In this document: one piece after another, positions 47,665 to 59,009 of the stretch | Layout of the letters: every line of letters begins with the position of its first letter | Numbering within the stretch: the stretch's first letter is position 1 | Source: Desmodus rotundus | Taxonomy: Eukaryota; Chordata; Mammalia; Chiroptera; Phyllostomidae | Assembly (NCBI RefSeq): GCF_022682495.2 | Contig: NC_071391.1 | Coordinates: 113,815,195 to 113,879,194, forward strand | DNA: 64,000 nt | Direction: 5' to 3' | The notes under the pieces: model-generated | Told to the model about the DNA's origin: nothing | The model's database searches: none | Seen by the model: the letters and a program-made list of their open reading frames with translations, nothing else | Program-made: the position numbers and the translations under genes

Positions 47665-48440
47665 TAATATGACATCCTATAATTTAGTAGCTTAAAAAAC
47701 CATAATCCAGGTGGGTCAATAATCTCAATTTTGCTTTTTTGAGTTCTCTGGTTCTTCCAAGGCCGCTTATAAGAGTTCAATCATGGCCTTGGCCAAGACA
47801 AGGGTCACACGAAGGCTCTGCAGAGAAAAGACCCAAATCCAAGTTTACTTATGTGGGCATCACTAAGATGTGTGTCTCTGTGGGTCTTGGGCTGAGGGGC
47901 TCAGTTATTTGCTGCCTACTGGCCAGAGGTTTCCTTCAGTTCTTTGCCTGTAGGCTTTTTCATAGAGCAATTAAAAACTTTGCAACTTGATTCATCAGGG
48001 TGAGCAAGTGAGAAGTGGGGGGGTGGGGTGGAGAGAGAGAGAGAGAGGGAGAGAGTGTGAGAGAGAGAGAGAGAATATGAATGAGAATCCTTTGAGAGAC
48101 TGTGAGAGAGAATGAGAACAAAAGGAGTGTAGCAGTGTTTTTGTTTTGTTTTGTTTTTTACACTAATGGTTTTCATCATTTTCTTTTTTTTAAAAAAAAT
48201 ACTTAAATTTTATTGTTGTTCAAGTACAGTTTCCTGCCTTTTCGCTAAAATTCTTCCCCACACCCCAGCCATCCCCACCTCCCTCCCCTGATCCTACCAG
48301 CCCTGTTTTTGTGACCTTATCCTAAAAATGCCATTTACTCACTTATGCTGTATTCTATTAATTATGAGCCTCAAGATTCAGCTCACAGTCAAAGAGAGGG
48401 GATTCAATGGAGTCGTGAACATCAGGTAGTCTGTATTTTT
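47665..48440 (-). mobile_element. MLT1-type LTR, antisense, split by an L1 tail
   Basis: The left part (47665-48180) has 'aatctcaattttgctttttt', 'ctactggccagaggtttcct' and 'cttgattcatcagggtgagc'. After the L1 insert, the right part (48320-48440) has 'gctgtattctattaattatg' and 'cagctcacagtcaaagagag', which is the next section of the same LTR consensus. A (GA)n tract at 48030-48075 lies within the left part. Confidence 0.6.
48188..48322 (-). mobile_element. L1 3' end, antisense, inside the LTR
   Basis: It starts with a T-run, then 'ttattgttgttcaagtacag', 'ttcctgccttttcgctaaaa' and a C-rich zone 'ccatccccacctccctcccc'. This is the complement of the L1 3' end type seen at 7370-7612. Confidence 0.85.
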
Positions 48441-48529
48441 CATATGGCCCAGTTTATCTCTTTCCTTTGACTGTCTGTGTTTTGGTGTCAAATCCAAATA
48501 CTCATTTTGAGTTAATGTTGTTAATATAT

Positions 48530-48815
48530 TAATAACCATCACAAGTGATCTACAGATTCAATGCAATCTCTGCCAATACCCCAATAAGTTTTTCGTATAA
48601 ATGCAATAATTCATTCTAAAATTCATATGGAAACTCAAGGGGTCCAAAATACTCTAAACAATCTTTTAAGAAAACAACTTTGGAGGTCACACACTTCAGA
48701 TTTCCAAACTTATTATAAACCTACAATAATCAAATCAGTGTGGTACTGGTGTAAAATAGACATGTAGACCAATGGGATAGAGTTGAGAGCCCAGATAAAT
48801 ACTGGCGCATGTGGC
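48530..48815 (+). mobile_element. L1 ORF2 fragment, sense
   Basis: 'gatctacagattcaatgcaa', 'ttctaaaattcatatggaaa', 'ctacaataatcaaatcagtg' and 'agaccaatgggatagagttg' correspond to the L1 ORF2 region just after the reverse transcriptase domain. Frame-breaking changes are frequent. Confidence 0.85.
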
Positions 48816-49139
48816 CAGTCAGGGTGAATGGCATAAGTCTTGATCTGAGTATAAAATCTTGTGAACCAAAGGTGCTTATATCCAAGGGCAGGAAGATGAA
48901 TGTCACAGCTCAAGCAAGGAGAGCAAATGTTCTTTATATAATATATATAGTGTCTCGTAGTCAGGCATAAAAGATGAAATGATGAAATCATGTCAAATCA
49001 TCTTAAAAGATGAAAAGACATCTTCCAGAGCTTTTACATTACCCCTTGCCTCCTTACAGTATGGTCCATGTACACCAGAAAATAACATTGATTCTGCTGT
49101 TGTTCAGTGAATTGTTTTATAGATGTCAATTAGGTCAAA

Positions 49140-51245
49140 CAAGTTAACTTAATAGGTTGAAGAACAAAGAGTGCTCTCCAGGTCTTCTCTATTCGTATTG
49201 ATTTTCTGTCTACTTATTTTATCAATTACTGGAAAGAGAAGTGTTGAAGACTCCAAGCAAATTTGTGAATTTTTAAAACCTGCTTTAGTTCTATCCATTT
49301 TTTCACTCTGAATTCTGAAGTTCTACCACTAGATGAAAAAATATTTAAGATTATTATATCTTCCAGATAGATGAAATTCTTTATAATTCTGGAATGACTT
49401 TCATTATCTCTGATGGTATTTCTATATTAGTAACACAGCCACTCAAATCTTTCTTGTTGATACGTGTTTTGAGATATACTTTATTTCCTATTTTTTTACT
49501 TTTATAATTAAAGTGGCAGTCCCAATGTTGCTTTGGTGAAATGTGGACAGAATACGGTTGGATCTTGCTTTTTTTACCCAATCTAACAATCTCTTTCTTA
49601 ATTATGTGTTTAGATAATTAATATTTAATAATTGAGATGGTTGGTTTAAAACCCAACAGATTGCTGGTGGGTTTTTGTTTCATCTGTTCTTTATTCTAAC
49701 TTCATTTACTACCTGCTTTCAGAATGATTGGATATATTTTTGTTCCATTTTAACTACAGCATTAGTTTCATATTTATTTCTTTATAACAATCTACAAACA
49801 ATATTAAATAACTTCATGCAGTACACAGGAATATAGAGAGCGGTATACTTATATTTTCTCCCTCTCCTCTTTTATGTCATTGTCATATATTTTACTTTTA
49901 TATATGCAATACATCTATGATGCAGTGCTTTTTTTTTTTATTTGGACACCCAGTTATATTTAGAGTAATTAAAAATAAAAGTATTTTTCCTATTTATTTT
50001 ACTGAGATCATTTCTAGAGTGTTTTCTTTACTTCAAATTCCTCTTTGATATTATATACTTCTGTCTGAGGAATTTTCTTTAACAGTCTTACAGTATAGAT
50101 GTGCTGCTAGTGGATTATTTTTAGCCCTGGCTTTTCTAACGATATTTAATTAATTTTTTTTTCATTGAATTCTACATATAAGTGAAATCATATAGAACTT
50201 GTCTTTCTCTGACTGACTTATTTTACCTAGCATAATGCCCTTCAGGTCCATCCATGCTGTCTGTAGCAAATGGCAGTATTTCCTTCTTTTTCACGGCCAA
50301 GTAGTATTCCATTGTGTAAATGTAACAGTCATAGTTTCACTTGTATGTAGAATCTAATGAACAAAATGAACGAACAAGCAGAACAGAGAAAAACTCATAG
50401 ATAAAGAGCAGACTGACAGCAGTGGGGAGGGAGATGACTGGGGGTTTGGAAAATTGAGCGAAAAAGAAAAATAAGATAACTTTTGTTCTTGGCAAAAAAT
50501 CAAATAAATCAAATAAATAAATAAATTTTTCTGAATACCCTGGTTTAATTTTTGTTGTTTCAGTACTTTATGTCAGTTTTTTTTCCTCTGGTTTGCATAG
50601 TTTCTGAGCAGAAGTCTGCTCTAGTTTTTGCCTTTGATCTTCAGTTAGTAGATTACATTTCTTTTTTTTTTAAACTGACTGCCTCCAAGATTGACTATTT
50701 TTGGTTGTAAGCAGTTTGAATATAATGCGTCTAGCAGTTTTATTTATTTTTATTTTTGTTTTGTGTTTTGGTATTTGTTCTGGTTGCACCTCTGGGTATA
50801 CTCTTTACCTTCTTCCAGCAGTAGATTGCTATTGCTTGTTGCACGGTGCTTAGTTTGGTTTTGGCGCGGAGGGACACGGGAAGAGGGCCAGATCTCTGTT
50901 GTTATGAGCCAGATTCAGTGCTAGGCGACACTGTATGCCTGTGCCTCTGAAGTGGCCCTTTCTTTGGCCATGTCTCCTCACTGTGGCAGATAGACTCAGT
51001 TATGTTTCTTTGGTACTTTTGAAGGAGACTGTCCTGCTCTCCTCCAAAGAGAGGAGACCACCAATGGGATTGGTGTATCTTCTGGACTCAGAATCTGCAC
51101 CAGCCCCAGAGGTAGGGTCTGTTTTTCTTTAGCTCTACCCTCAGTCACAATGGTTCTTATCTGTGCCCTGGGGCAACAGGATTTGCTGCTGCTTCTCAGG
51201 GAGCCTAATCCTGTACAGGAGATTTTGTACATGAATATGAATTGG
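49140..51245 (-). mobile_element. L1 5' UTR, antisense, with later L1 insertion
   Basis: 'ctgtctacttattttatcaa', 'gaagtgttgaagactccaag', 'atctctgatggtatttctat', 'gttggatcttgctttttttac', 'attgagatggttggtttaaa', 'tctgagcagaagtctgctct' and 'tgactgcctccaagattgac' follow an L1 5' UTR in reverse. The 50850-51240 part becomes less AT-rich, as expected toward the L1 promoter end. A twin-primed L1 sits at 50150-50525. Confidence 0.75.
50150..50525 (+). mobile_element. L1 3' end with 5' inversion, inside the L1 5' UTR
   Basis: 50150-50327 is antisense ('tctttctctgactgacttat', 'aggtccatccatgctgtctg', 'gtagtattccattgtgtaaa'). From about 50333 the orientation flips to sense ('tgtatgtagaatctaatgaa', 'ctgactgggggtttgg'-type text and a (AAAT)n tail). 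The inverted and direct parts overlap by roughly 20-25 bp in L1 coordinates ('cttatatgtagaatt', 'cttgtatgtagaatc'). Confidence 0.8.
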
Positions 51246-51249
51246 GTAC

Positions 51250-51350
51250 AGCTGTGAGGAGGGAGCTGACTGGGGGTTTGGAAAACTGAGCAAAAAAGAA
51301 AAATAAAATAACTTTGCCCTTGGCAAAAAGTCAAATAAATATAATAAATA
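51250..51350 (+). mobile_element. Second copy of the same L1 3' end, 5'-truncated
   Basis: 'ggagggagctgactgggggt', 'ttggaaaactgagcaaaaaa' and 'cccttggcaaaaagtcaaat' match 50427-50525 at most positions. The two lie about 830 bp apart, same orientation. Confidence 0.85.
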
Positions 51351-51905
51351 AACAATAATTGTTTCCTGTTTTATTTTCCTGGTACCCAATCTTATTCATG
51401 AGAACTTGATGGAGGTACATGGAGAAAAGCCCTGAAGCGTGTAAACCCCCCTGGGTCTACAGCACCCGGAGATTCTGTACTTTCATTGTGGCTCATGCTC
51501 ACAGAAGTCCATGCATTCATAAGTTCGTTAAAATTGGGGGGTGGATTCTTCTCAGTTACTAGTAGGGTATTCTATGTCTCTTCCTCTGGTGCTCTGCAGT
51601 AAGTTAGCCCGGGCTTGCAAACCATTTTCATTGGGCAGGGGTTGGGATCTTCTTAGATTTCAGACTGTGTTTTGGCTTTGGAACCTCAGCAATCTGGGTT
51701 TAAGAAAAGTTATTTTTGAAGCTTGTACGATATGTTGTTGTTGTTGTTAGGTTGGGAATAGGCTTTTTATAGATCTCTGAATCTTTGGTGGAAGCAAAAC
51801 TCCTGCAACAGTATAAACAAAACAACAACAAAACCATCTTAGCATATTTATATACCACTGCAGTTGAGAACCCCAGAAAACTGAGCCCTATGCACACCCT
51901 CTAAT
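51351..51905. other. Probable continuation of L1 5' UTR-like or single-copy sequence
   Basis: Moderately GC-rich text with a (TTG)n patch at 51735-51750. No gene is recognised. Short frames on both strands have no domain. Confidence 0.35.
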
Positions 51906-51907
51906 GC

Positions 51908-52071
51908 TGTAGTTTCCAGCCCTGGGTACTGACTGATTAGTGCCACTAGGGGACTTTAAAAAAAATACTGATGCCCATGTGCCAACCCCTAGAGATTCTT
52001 AATTAATTGGCCTGGGTATTTATTAAAATCTACCCACGAGATTCTGATGAACAACAAGGGTAAGAACACTG
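51908..52071. mobile_element. MER5-like hAT transposon fossil
   Basis: 'tagtttccagccctgggta', 'actttaaaaaaaatactgat', 'ccctagagattcttaattaa' and the closing 'gggtaagaacactg' fit the MER5 group ('cagtggttctcaaccctggct ... gggttgagaaccactg'). Confidence 0.7.
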
Positions 52072-52074
52072 TTC

Positions 52075-53485
52075 TGATAATTCCAAATGGTCCTGTAAAT
52101 CTGTAAAATAATAAATTACAGCATATAAAGCATGAATTCTTAAATCTATTATAATCACACATTTATTTGAAGATGATCATTATTTAATTGTACCCTCAAT
52201 ACTATGAAACTAACCAAGATTTCATGTTTTACACTTGTAGATACATATTGTACCTGCGGCCTCATCTAAATAGTAGTAACAGATTACTTTAAATCATTAC
52301 AGTGACTTGGGTTTGTGAGGTAAGGAGAAAAGTGTATTTTCCAAGGAGTTAAATCAGTCCTCCTGGGCTCTTCTATTTTCAGGGATGGGTAGGCTATCAA
52401 AGAATATGGAGGGGGGTGGAAATAACAAGGACTTGTATCTCCTTTATCTGACCGGTGCCTCATGACTCAATTCTGTATGAGATTCATACGTTGTCAGATG
52501 CATTATGTATTGTATGTATAGCTGGCACATTCTTGCTACTTAGAAAATAGTATTATATATAAGAATAAATATTTCAAATAGTTAATAGGCAAGTTTCATT
52601 AATAGGAACTATCCTCTGAAATTTTGATTTACAAAAGAACAATAAAATGTTCTGAATGGTTAAGCCATCAAACTACATATTTTTTATTACTGAGTAAAAA
52701 TGCTGAAATTTTGCAGTCAAACTATAGAAAATTTATGATACAAAAACTTAAATTTCAGAATTTAAGATATAGAAAATAAAAGGACCAGATTACTATGTTA
52801 TAAATATAAATAGAAACATCAAAATAATAATCATAGGTACAACTGTGACTCAAAGATTCTCCAGAATTTATATTATTACAGAAAAAGAAATGTCACCTCT
52901 GAATTTTATAGGGGTAACTTCAATATTTTAACTTTGCTGGTACAGTGCAGCTGGGAGTGAGGAGGCTCCCTGATGTCCAGTTATGAGTTCTTTCAAGGAG
53001 CAGCTATAAAACCAGTCTCCCTAGAAAGATTAGAAATTTGGCAGAAGGGAGAGCAAATTGATAGGTTTTAACCTTATAAAACATGTTTAGCAAGACCCAA
53101 ACCCCAAATACTTCACAAACCCATTTTTTCCCTGTAGGTATTAAGTTTAAGATATTAATTTGTCCTAAGATTTTGACCCCAAAGGCAAACTACTATTTAT
53201 CCTATAAAACTGAAAAAATTATCAAGCAATGTGATCTTTTTATCTATATGTATCTTTCCACCTTTTCTATCTATCAACTATCTATCTATCTATCATCTTT
53301 CTATCAAAACTATTATATCCATTATTGTATCCATTCAGCCATCTCTCATCTATCATCTTTGTACATATTTAATTTTCTTCTAAAGATTTTTTTCTTGTTA
53401 TAGTTGTATCACTGTTTCCAAAGACAAGTTAATGGAGTTGATCATATTGATGTGACAATTCACCTCAGAATATTTTTCTTGATGC
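52075..53485. other. AT-rich single-copy sequence with imperfect (TCTA)n
   Basis: The (TCTA)n-like patch is at 53235-53365. A 106-codon frame at 53083-53403 runs into it and is Tyr/Ser/Ile-rich with no domain. Confidence 0.45.
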
Positions 53486-53489
53486 TATA

Positions 53490-54110
53490 ACAGGTGTCCC
53501 CTATTTCACCCAGCCCCCGCCTTCATCACATTGCTGTCTGTGTCCATGGCCTACACATATGTGTATATATGTTCTTTGGCTAATCTCTTCCAGTCTCCCC
53601 ACCCTCACCCCTCTGTGGACTCTCAGCCTATTCCATGAATCCATGCCTCTGTTTTTATTTTGTTTGTCAGTTTATTTTGTTCATCAGATTTGAGTGAGAT
53701 CATATGGTATTGGTCTTTCTCTGACTGGCTTATTTCACTTAGCATAATGTTCTCCAGATCCATCCATGCTGTTGCAAAGGTGAGTCCCTTCTTTTTTCAC
53801 AGCCATGTAGTATTCCACTGTGTAAATGTACCACAGCTTTTTAATCTGCTTACCTACTGATGGGCACTTGGACTACTTCCAGTTCTTGGCTACTGTAAGA
53901 AACACTGCTATGGATATAGGGTGCATATATTCTTTCTGATTGGTGTTTCAGAATTCCTAGGATACATTTCCAGCAGTGGGATTGTTGAGTCAAATAGCAG
54001 GTGCATTTTTCGTTTTTTGAGGAAACTGTGCTGTTTTCCACAGTGGCTGCATCAGTCTGCAGTCCCACCAGCAGTGCAAAAATGTCTTAACAAATTCAAA
54101 AAGATTGAAA
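53490..54110 (-). mobile_element. L1 3' end, antisense
   Basis: 'gttctttggctaatctcttc', 'tctttctctgactggcttat', 'gatccatccatgctgttgca', 'cagccatgtagtattccact', 'ctgatgggcacttggactac' and 'ggctgcatcagtctgcagtc' follow a bat L1 from 3' UTR into ORF2 end. There is no visible poly(T) on the left, so the 3' terminus is missing. Confidence 0.92.
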
Positions 54111-54930
54111 TCATACTGCCTCAGAATTAAAAAAATAGATTTGTCTCAACTGTGCAAGCATATTAATGACAAATAATATATTTTAAGAAAATATTCCTTT
54201 ATTAATACAACAAATTGGTACAGGGCATATATCAAATCAGTATTTGAAAGGTCTGTCTGGAGTGACTCTGGAAGGTATATTTATGAATGACATGAAAAAG
54301 TATGTATTAAGTGGGATTTAAGCACAAACATTGTTCCTTAACAGGAATATTAATGTTCTATAATTGATAAATCTTTAACTTTTAGTATTAAACACTGAAG
54401 AAGTGCATGGGATAATGTGTTAGATATGAGTAAAGACAGATTTCAGATCTGATGTCTACTGTGAAATGATATTTACTATCTGTTTCAAAAGCAGAGTAGA
54501 TTTGATGGGTCTGCCTGCCTGGCTGTTTTTTCCATTCATGTTTTACTATTCAATAAGTACCCTGCTGAAACCTGCGTTTTACATAAAAGAAGTTGACCTT
54601 GAAGATAAAGAGAATCATTCTATGGTCAGTACACATGTAATAAGTACACTGTCTTGCTAGAATCTCTGAAAACCCCGAACAAATGAATAATCTGAACAAA
54701 AGCAAAAGGTATGCACAAAGTAAAATTTTAAATTAATTATTTAAAATGTTAGCTTACTCAATATAAAAAATAAATCAGAAAATATGTTTCTGTTCTTGTC
54801 AGGGCTAAATTATTAGCTTACAGCATAAAGAAGTCAAAATACCTAACTTTAGAGCCATTTGTTTGAATAATGCTCTGTACTTGCAAACATGATTTACTTG
54901 AGCATTCATGGATTTATTTCAATGCTTATT
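54111..54930. other. AT-rich single-copy sequence
   Basis: No gene or recognised repeat. Confidence 0.45.
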
Positions 54931-54934
54931 TAAT

Positions 54935-55060
54935 TTAATGTCTTTCTCTCTCTCTCCCTCTTTTTCACACTACACTGTATGCTCTGTAATGGCACCTAAC
55001 GGGGTTCCTGCAAGACAGTGGGCTCTCAATAAGGAATGAAAGACTGACAAATAGGTTTCT
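54935..55060. mobile_element. Possible L2/MIR-type tail
   Basis: 'ctacactgtatgctctgtaa' and 'gtgggctctcaataaggaat' resemble the L2 3' end. It is short. Confidence 0.3.
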
Positions 55061-55069
55061 TCCTCTATT

Positions 55070-55250
55070 CATGAGTTGACAGACTTTTCTTATAAAAGGC
55101 CAGAAAATAAAATTGTAAGCTTTGTGAGGCATATAAGTTGTCTTTGTACATTTATAAATTAAAATATAAAATTAAAAAACACTATTTTTAGCTTGAGGGA
55201 AGTACCAAAAATGTTATGGGTGAGAGTTAGTCCACAGGCCGTAGTGTAGA
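55070..55250. mobile_element. hAT/MER-type DNA transposon fossil
   Basis: 'ttgacagacttttcttataa', 'aggccagaaaataaaattgt', 'aagctttgtgaggcatataa' and the end 'gttagtccacaggccgtag' fit a common mammalian MER element ('gtcagcaaactttttctgtaaagggccaga ... gggccgtagtttgctga'). Confidence 0.5.
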
Positions 55251-55915
55251 AAGTGTTGCTGTTTATGTTAAATGGATCTTAATTTTATTTCTTAAGATTG
55301 CTTCTGAGATTCCTTCCGGTACTGTATTAGAGCTGCCCTTAGAGCCAGACCAATGGATGAAATGGAAAACAAAGTTCACAAGGCCTCTGTGAATGTCCAT
55401 GTGTGCATGTACGTTTGATGAACCCATTTATCAGCATGCCCCAGTTTCAGTTAAAAAATAAAAGCAAGGATTATATTTAAATTGCCAAGTTAAATTCAGG
55501 CATACCAGTTAAATTTAAAGTTCAGTTAAACACTTTTTTTGTTTGTTTCATTGTTGTTTTTTTAGTATATGTATGTCCCGAGTAGTATTTGGGACTTATT
55601 TATATTGAAAATTATTTTTTGTTGATCTAAAATTTAAATTACATTGAAAATTGTTTTTATTTTTAAAAATTTGTTAAATCTGCAATTCTTCCTGAATTAA
55701 CTAGAAATCTTATGAAGAACAGGGAAAAACTATATGTATGTTTGTCATGTACAAAAATGAGCATTACAAATGACAAACTATTTTGTTTACTCTTTCATAA
55801 TACCTTGTTATTTTTTATTAAAGTAATAGAAATTTCTTTTTTAAAAAACTATATAAAAGATAAGCCTTATCATTCTGTGGCTGCATCATCTATGCTGCTC
55901 ATTTAATCTATATTT
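55251..55915. other. AT-rich single-copy sequence
   Basis: No gene or recognised repeat. Confidence 0.45.
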
Positions 55916-55919
55916 TTCT

Positions 55920-56045
55920 TACTTTATCATAATTGAGAACTGATGTGGCAGGCACTAACTTATGTGCTCTACGAACATTTTTCTCATTAATATGCACAAA
56001 ACCCTCCATTATATAGATGAGGAAATTACATATCTAATAGTTAAA
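55920..56045 (-). mobile_element. MIR SINE fragment
   Basis: 'gatgtggcaggcactaactt', 'ctacgaacatttttctcatt' and 'attatatagatgaggaaatt' fit the MIR order. Confidence 0.55.
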
Positions 56046-56227
56046 ATATTAAGTTTCCAAAAAATAATTTTGTAATAAGCAAGTGATAAAATTGCTAATT
56101 CTTCTCTACGTTTAAATAATAGCTAGACCCAATCCAATTGCCAGCTGTGAGACAAAGGTTTGTATCCTCTCCTTTGCCAGTCTAGGAATCATTTCTCTCT
56201 TTGGAACTTTTCTAGACTGTTTTCTTT

Positions 56228-56445
56228 CTATTTTTTTTAAGATTTTATTTATTTATTTTTAGACAGAGGGGAAGGGCAGGAGAAAGAGGAGAGAAACATC
56301 AATGTGTGGTTGCCTCTCGTGCACTTCCTACTGGAGACCTGGCCTGCAACATAGCCATGTGCCCTGACTGGGAATCGAAAGGGTGGATGACCCTTTGGTT
56401 TGCAGGCTGGTGCTCAGTCCACTGAGCTACGCCAGCCAGGGCATT
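56228..56445 (-). mobile_element. VES SINE, antisense, full length
   Basis: The full VES order in reverse, ending 'gagctacgccagccagggc'. Target-site duplication 'agactgttttcttt' (56214-56227) and 'agaatgttttcttt' (56446-56459), one mismatch. It carries a small extra block 'aagggtggatga' in the anticodon-side region. Confidence 0.95.
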
Positions 56446-56449
56446 AGAA

Positions 56450-56925
56450 TGTTTTCTTTATGTGTTTTTATCTCCAATGATGCTTAACAATTTATATGCT
56501 TTTTAAGAGAACAATGGTATTTTACTTATATGTGTATCCCCAACAGTATTTAGCACAGTGTATTATATGAGTTAAAAGTATATTTGATGAATATTAAATA
56601 ATTTATAATTATAGATTAATAATTGATGATGTGATAGCATAGTGTATATGTTAAATGCAAGCAAAGGGTATGACTATATTAAAATTTTTGTTTTGAGGCT
56701 AAATTTACAGCAAGATACTGAAAACTCCAAACGGAATAACTTTTATAAGCTGCCAAACAGGGACACAGGCATTGGAAAATTAGAAGAATGACAAGAGTAA
56801 AATTGTCCTCTTCTGTAGTGTATATTTTTCTGAGGAAGGCAAACCCCAGATAGGATATTTCCAGTGCTGTTAAATGTGGTGAAGCAATATACAACAAGGC
56901 TAGTGAATAAAAAATTATTCTGGGG
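56450..56925. other. AT-rich single-copy sequence
   Basis: Nothing recognisable. The 72-codon minus frame at 56679-56897 has no domain. Confidence 0.4.
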
Positions 56926-56929
56926 GATT

Positions 56930-58010
56930 TGATATTTTACATTAGAAGTTTTTAAAATGGGAACAAGATGATATAGGAGCAGAGATTTAGAGAAAATAAG
57001 AAAGCAGGCATTTAGCTATTTCAGAAAATAGCATCCCAGGCAGAAACCCTGAGCAATCCTGTACTTGGAGTATTTGAGGGAGCGCATGAGACTAATTACA
57101 CTTTGGCAGCAAGGTGGCATCAATTCTGTACTCAAAACCCTTGCTCTGCTGCCACTGTGTGAAGAATATTCACTGGCAGGGCGAGTGTGAAAGCATAGCA
57201 AATAACTAGGTAGCTATTATTAAAGCTGGGTAGGAAGTGATGATGGTGCCTTGGGTTGTGGAAGTGGCTATGATGATGGGGAGCAGAAGGTGGATTCAGG
57301 ATATATTTCAGGAGAATTGTCAACAATTTGCTTACTGCTTGGATGAGCAATATTAGAAAAAGAGATGGATCGAGAGGTTGCCAAGTGGATTAGTCTAATT
57401 GTCAAGAGAAATGTTATTACCATTTAATGGTGATGGAAAGACTGGGGAAGAAGTAAAATTAGGGTTGGGCAAATTAGGATTTATTATACTTGAAGTACTA
57501 ATTATTAATCTGGGTTAAGATTTACTTAATACCAAAGGATGTTAGAACTCATTTGCTTATGACTGTCTTACAAAGTTGAATATGTGTTTTAGAGAACAGG
57601 TTTTGGCTGAAAACATAAAATTTTTACTCATTGATTGCAGGTGATATTCAAAGTCTTAGAACAGGGTGAGGTGACCTGGGGAATGACAGAGAAGTAGAGA
57701 GAAGGATGAAATACCAGCTCATGCTGATTTTACAATTTATGAAATCAAGTACAACCCAGCAAAAGAGAATAAGGTGAAGTCACTAATAAGGTAGGAAAAA
57801 AAAAAGAAGAGTATGGCATTCCAGAGACTAGTAAAGAGGGGGCTTCCAAGGAGGGAGGGGTCATGACCCATGCCGTCAAGTCCCTCAACCAGCAGAGGTA
57901 ATCTAAGGACCAGGGAACCATGACTTGATTTGGAAACATGGAGATAACTAACCCAGAGGCATTGCTGGATAATTGGAGGTTTTCATTAAAAAGAGGAAGG
58001 GGTTTAATAG
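56930..58010. mobile_element. Old recurrent mammalian repeat, class not assigned
   Basis: 'ggtggattcaggatatattt' and 'gcttccaaggagggaggggt' with 'gccgtcaagtccctcaacca' lie in the order expected of the same consensus seen at 25060 and 27270. This is the longest copy, broken at about 57430-57640. Confidence 0.4.
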
Positions 58011-58420
58011 TCAAAGAGCATACCTACTAATCCCCCTGGTTCATTGGGAGTAGAGGCATGGCATAGGAATAGTGCAGACATGTTCATCTCTGATGCACAT
58101 TCATTCTAAGGTAACTCCTAGGTATCCAGCAAGAATGGACATCAAGTTTTGAGTGAAGAAGTCTGACCCTTGGCATTAAAGAAGCACTAGTTTTTCTCCT
58201 GATGTCAATAAGGGCAGAGAACAAGAGAAATACATTTTGGCAGAAACTTGGCTCCAGCCTAATTCTGCTGACTCAACTTTAATGGTGACGAGTAACACCA
58301 TGTTTTTCCCTGGGCTGATCAGTGGGCTGGAGTTCAAACCTTGAGTTGATAGCTGTATAATGTAAAAAAGCTGGCAGCAATATTCCCCACATACACACGC
58401 ATGGTTAAAAAAGCATTAGA

Positions 58421-58470
58421 GAGAAAAGGCATACAACTGTAATTGAATAACAATAAAAATTAAAATAAAA
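58421..58470 (+). mobile_element. Ultra-short L1 tail insertion with target-site duplication
   Basis: 'gaaaaggcatacaactgtaa', 'ttgaataacaataaaaatta' and an A-rich end make up only ~50 bp of L1 3' terminus. It is bracketed by 'aaaaaagcattaga' (58407-58420) and 'aaaaaagcatcaga', one mismatch, so it is a complete, extremely truncated insertion. Confidence 0.75.
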
Positions 58471-58689
58471 AAAGCATCAGACCCTCCTCTGTCCTCCTCT
58501 GATGATCAGGTAAAGTGAGTATCAGCTTTGGGTTGTCCAGCTTTGGACGCCCTATTTACTGGTCTCCACCCAGTTTCCACCGAGTTTTTCAGAATACCTC
58601 CTCCTTTTCTGAGTGACCAGTCTGCAATCTAGACAAGTTAACTCTTCTCTCTCAAGATGGTACAAAAAAATTAAAATAGGTTAAAGAGA

Positions 58690-59005
58690 GGAGGTCAGGA
58701 AGTTGAATTAAAGTGTATAGACATTATATGACAATAAAAATATAAAATTATTATGTGGAAAAAACCAAAGTTTTATAGGAAGATCATGGATTGGGGTAAA
58801 ATCCACTATTATTACCAGAGAAAAGGGGGGTTGGGAGGAGTAAAGGGTAAAGGGAGCCAAAAATATGGTGATAAAAGGTGATTTGACTTTGGGTGATAAG
58901 CACATAATGTAATACACACACCATACATCATAGAAATATATACTTAAAACCTATGCAATCTTATTAACCAATGTCATCCCAAAACATTTAATTTTAAAAC
59001 CTTAG
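58690..59005 (+). mobile_element. L1 3' UTR, sense
   Basis: 'ggtgataaaaggtgatttga', 'ctttgggtgataagcacata', 'accatacatcatagaaatat' and 'ttaaccaatgtcatcccaaa' match the 3' end of the L1 type also seen at 25660. The part before 58800 is less certain. Confidence 0.8.
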
Positions 59006-59009
59006 GTCT

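Noticed and set aside
51230..51400. Inverted words 'ttgggtac' and 'gtacccaa' around the L1 end at 51250-51350
   Set aside because: They are only 8 bases, partly self-complementary, and inverted rather than direct, so they are not a target-site duplication.
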